Source of the DNA: Gammaproteobacteria bacterium
GTDB lineage: Bacteria; Pseudomonadota; Gammaproteobacteria; Pseudomonadales; M0112
Length of the DNA stretch: 7,814 nt
Assembly (NCBI GenBank): GCA_006227085.1
Contig: SBFY01000221.1
Span: 1-7,814 of the forward strand
Direction of reading: 5' to 3'
Part shown: one piece after another, positions 5,599 to 7,814 of the stretch
Numbering within the stretch: the stretch's first letter is position 1
Layout: each line of letters begins with the position of its first letter
Position numbers and translations under genes: made by a program
The notes under the pieces: model-generated
What the model saw: only the letters and a program-made list of their open reading frames with translations
What the model was told of the DNA's origin: nothing
Database searches by the model: none

Positions 5599-6966
5599 AT
5601 GAGCAAACCTGTCAGCCTGCGATTCCTGGGTGCCGCCAACACCGTGACCGGTTCGCGCTACCTGATCGACACCGGCCATACCCGCATCCTCGTCGACTGC
5701 GGCCTGTTCCAGGGTTACAAATACTTGCGCGAACGCAACTGGAAACCACTGCCCATCGACCCGGCCAAAATCGATGCCGTGGTACTGACCCATGCACACC
5801 TCGACCACAGCGGCTACCTGCCCGTGCTGGTACAACAGGGTTTTGAGGGCAAGGTCTATGCCACACCGGCCACCCACGACCTGTGCGAGATCCTGTTGCG
5901 CGATGCCGGCAAACTGCAGGAAGAAGAAGCCGACTTCCGCAATCGCCACCAGAAAACCCGCCACGCCCCGGCCAAGCCGCTCTACACCGTACGTGATGCC
6001 GAGATTGCCCTGAAGCGTTTCCGCACCATCCACTTTGGCAAACCCGCCACCATCGGCGATTGCGAAATCACCACCCACCCGAACGGCCATATCCTCGGTT
6101 CCGGTTCGGTGCTGGTGAAGGCACGCGGCCGTGAGATCCTGTTCAGTGGCGATTTGGGCCGCCCGCATGACCTCATCATGTACCCGCCCGAACCGCCCGT
6201 CGGCTGCGATTACCTGGTGGTGGAATCGACCTACGGCGATCGCCTGCACGATCACCACGACCTCGAAAGCAACATGGCCGACATCATCAGTGACACGGCC
6301 CGCCAGGGCGGCACCACACTGATCCCGTCATTTGCCGTGGGCCGAGCGCAGGCGATGATTTACCTGCTGTACAAACTCAAGCAGAAAAAGCGCATCCCCA
6401 ACTTGCCGGTGTATCTCGACAGCCCGATGGCGATCAGCGCCACTGAACTGCTGGTACAACACCATGCGCTGCACCGCCTCAGCAAGGAAGAGTGCCACGA
6501 GGCCTGTTCGCAGGTGCATTACACCCGCACACGCGAGGAATCGATCGCACTGTCACAGCAGCAGATGCCCTGCATCATCATTTCCGCCAGCGGCATGGCC
6601 ACCGGCGGCCGCGTGCTGCACCATTTGAAACGGCTGGTGGTCGACGACCGCAACAGCGTGGTGTTTGCCGGTTACCAGGCACCGGGTACGCGCGGTGCAC
6701 GACTGGTCAATGGCGAGCAAACCATCCGCATCCACGGTGATGACTTCCCTGTGCATGCGAAAATCCACAGCCTGGATTTCCTGTCCGCCCATGCCGACTA
6801 CGAAGAAATCCTGAAATGGCTGGAAGGCATTCCGGTCGCGCCAAAGCAGACCTTTGTCACGCATGGCGATGAAGAAGCCGCTGACAGCTTCCGCTGCAAG
6901 CTGAAGCAGCGTTTTGGCTGGCGCGCCTGCGTGCCCGACCACGGCGAAACCGTCACGCTCGATTAA
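5599..6966 (+). CDS. MBL-fold beta-CASP hydrolase, RNA-processing type
   Basis: Cytosolic zinc-dependent hydrolase of the beta-CASP metallo-beta-lactamase family (COG1236/CPSF73-like), 455 residues; relatives cut or degrade RNA. The MBL part carries HAHLDH at 65-70 (ligands His65, His67, Asp69, His70), GHILGSGS with His164, and FSGDLGR with Asp185. The beta-CASP part follows: motif A Glu209 in VESTYGD, the SFAVGRAQ segment at 244-251, and ISASGMATGG at 328-337. It closes with motif B His398 (SAHAD) and motif C His422 (THGDE). His at motif C is the pattern of RNA rather than DNA enzymes. All expected metal ligands are present, so it should be active; whether exo- or endonuclease cannot be read. 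The start is the ATG at 5599 because of GAGG five bases upstream and because LRFLGAANTVTGS follows at the family's usual N-terminal position. Transcribed alone, divergent from the PPOX operon; its stop overlaps that of the RimK-like gene. Confidence 0.93.
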   Translation: MSKPVSLRFLGAANTVTGSRYLIDTGHTRILVDCGLFQGYKYLRERNWKPLPIDPAKIDAVVLTHAHLDHSGYLPVLVQQGFEGKVYATPATHDLCEILLRDAGKLQEEEADFRNRHQKTRHAPAKPLYTVRDAEIALKRFRTIHFGKPATIGDCEITTHPNGHILGSGSVLVKARGREILFSGDLGRPHDLIMYPPEPPVGCDYLVVESTYGDRLHDHHDLESNMADIISDTARQGGTTLIPSFAVGRAQAMIYLLYKLKQKKRIPNLPVYLDSPMAISATELLVQHHALHRLSKEECHEACSQVHYTRTREESIALSQQQMPCIIISASGMATGGRVLHHLKRLVVDDRNSVVFAGYQAPGTRGARLVNGEQTIRIHGDDFPVHAKIHSLDFLSAHADYEEILKWLEGIPVAPKQTFVTHGDEEAADSFRCKLKQRFGWRACVPDHGETVTLD

Positions 6967-7814
6967 GCGCGCTTGTTGTGCTTCTGCTCGATGCGGCGGA
7001 TGAAGCTTTCCATCACCAGCGTGTAGAGCTGGTCACCGAGATAACCGTCCTCAACACCTGACTCGATGCTCGGGTTGTCGTTCACCTCGATCACATACGC
7101 CTTGTTATCGACCTGCTTGATGTCGACACCGTAGAAGCTGTCACCGATCAGGCGGCTGGCTTTTACCGCCACATCGAGTACCACGGGTGGCACCTCATGG
7201 GTGGGCATGCTGTCGTAGGTGCCGGATTCCGGGTCACGCTGGCCACGACCGGCCGCATGGTTGTAGACCTGCCAATGATCGCGTGCCATGAAATAGCGCG
7301 AAGCAAAAATCGGCTTGCCGTCCATCACGCCGATACGCCAGTCAAACGGCGTGTAGAGGAATTCCTGTGCCAGCACCAACGCCGATTGCTTGCTCAATTG
7401 CTTCGCCAATGCGATCAGCTCATCCATGTCCTTGGCCTTGAACACGCCAGTGGAAAATGAACCATCGGGAATCTTCAGCACCACCGGGAATCCCAGCTGC
7501 GCGACCGCTTTCTCGAGGTCCTCGCGATCCGGCTTCATCATCAACACGGTTTTCGGCGTGCCCACATTGTTGCGCTGGAATAAATCCGCCAGATACACCT
7601 TGTTGCAGCAGCGCATGATCGACACCGGGTCATCAATCACCACCATGCCTTCAATCGCCGCCTTGCGGCTGAAGCGGTAGGTGTGGTCGTTCACGCGTGT
7701 GGTCTCGCGGATGAACAAGGCATCGTATTCGGCGATGCGCATGTAGTCTTTCGGCGAAATGATGTCGACTTCGACACCGAGCTTGCGGCCAGCCTTGATG
7801 AACTTGTTCAGTGC
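6963..7814 (-). CDS. RimK-like ATP-grasp ligase (5' end outside window)
   Basis: C-terminal 283 residues of a RimK-type ATP-grasp protein; the frame is open to the right edge, so the start is missing. Such enzymes join an amino acid (often glutamate) or peptide to a carboxylate using ATP. Fragment numbering: a pre-ATP-grasp segment with DALFIRETT (31-39) and VIDDPVSIMRCCNKVYL (59-75); ATP-grasp with PVVLKIPDGSFSTGV at 110-124 (ATP-binding Lys114), AQEFLYTPFDWRIGV (149-163), the YGVDIKQ strand (228-234) and metal-binding EVNDNP (243-248). The blocks resemble the long RimK proteins that carry an extra N-terminal domain (RLAN-type), so the full protein probably extends about 200 residues beyond the window; this is inference from the family. 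The substrate is unknown, and ribosomal S6 modification should not be assumed. The tail EQKHNKRA is basic. It converges on the MBL gene with no terminator between them. Confidence 0.9.
   Translation of the reverse strand, partial: ALNKFIKAGRKLGVEVDIISPKDYMRIAEYDALFIRETTRVNDHTYRFSRKAAIEGMVVIDDPVSIMRCCNKVYLADLFQRNNVGTPKTVLMMKPDREDLEKAVAQLGFPVVLKIPDGSFSTGVFKAKDMDELIALAKQLSKQSALVLAQEFLYTPFDWRIGVMDGKPIFASRYFMARDHWQVYNHAAGRGQRDPESGTYDSMPTHEVPPVVLDVAVKASRLIGDSFYGVDIKQVDNKAYVIEVNDNPSIESGVEDGYLGDQLYTLVMESFIRRIEQKHNKRA

Noticed and set aside
5572..6258. 228-codon minus-strand open frame opposite the MBL gene
   Set aside because: It mirrors codon bias of the MBL gene, which has all beta-CASP motifs. 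The Gly/Val/Ala-rich product matches no family I know.
1..7814. Defence system, prophage or mobile island
   Set aside because: All genes belong to common chromosomal families with similar codon use. There are no transposase, integrase, toxin, nuclease-helicase or repeat-array signatures.

Overview
The window looks like ordinary chromosomal housekeeping and accessory sequence from a gammaproteobacterium, probably of the Pseudomonadales/Cellvibrio type. The grounds are moderately high GC, proteobacterial Shine-Dalgarno sites (AGGAG, GGAGG), and a SlyD with a His-rich tail, a CorA-type transporter, an RluA-type synthase and a long RimK-type ligase with their usual proteobacterial signatures. The genus is my inference and was not tested. 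I see no RNA gene, insertion sequence, CRISPR array, phage gene or attachment site.

Layout. (1) 1-2111, minus strand: most of a membrane-bound hybrid sensor kinase (CHASE4, HAMP, HisKA, HATPase, receiver), cut by the left edge. (2) 2112-2382: divergent intergenic region. (3) 2383-2862, plus: SlyD-type peptidyl-prolyl isomerase, followed by a strong hairpin terminator shared with the converging operon. (4) 5480-2893, minus: a compact four-gene run reading PPOX-class split-barrel protein, DUF2237 protein, CorA-family transporter, RluA-family pseudouridine synthase. Two of its three junctions have the next ATG one base after the previous stop, so translational coupling is likely. (5) 5490-5598: divergent promoter region between the operon and the next gene. 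(6) 5599-6966, plus: MBL-fold/beta-CASP ribonuclease-like hydrolase. (7) 7814-6963, minus: C-terminal part of a RimK-like ATP-grasp ligase, cut by the right edge. Its stop codon overlaps that of the MBL gene in a shared TTAA.

The genes do not form one recognisable pathway. They cover signalling, protein folding, metal ion transport, RNA modification, RNA processing and a peptide or amino-acid ligase. I found no clear novel system. The most interesting signal is small: a nearly identical 16-17 base motif, TTAGTCCAAG(G)ATAGA, lies in both divergent intergenic regions, in front of the kinase and between the PPOX operon and the MBL gene. Outside the two intergenic regions (271 and about 109 bases) the window is almost entirely coding.
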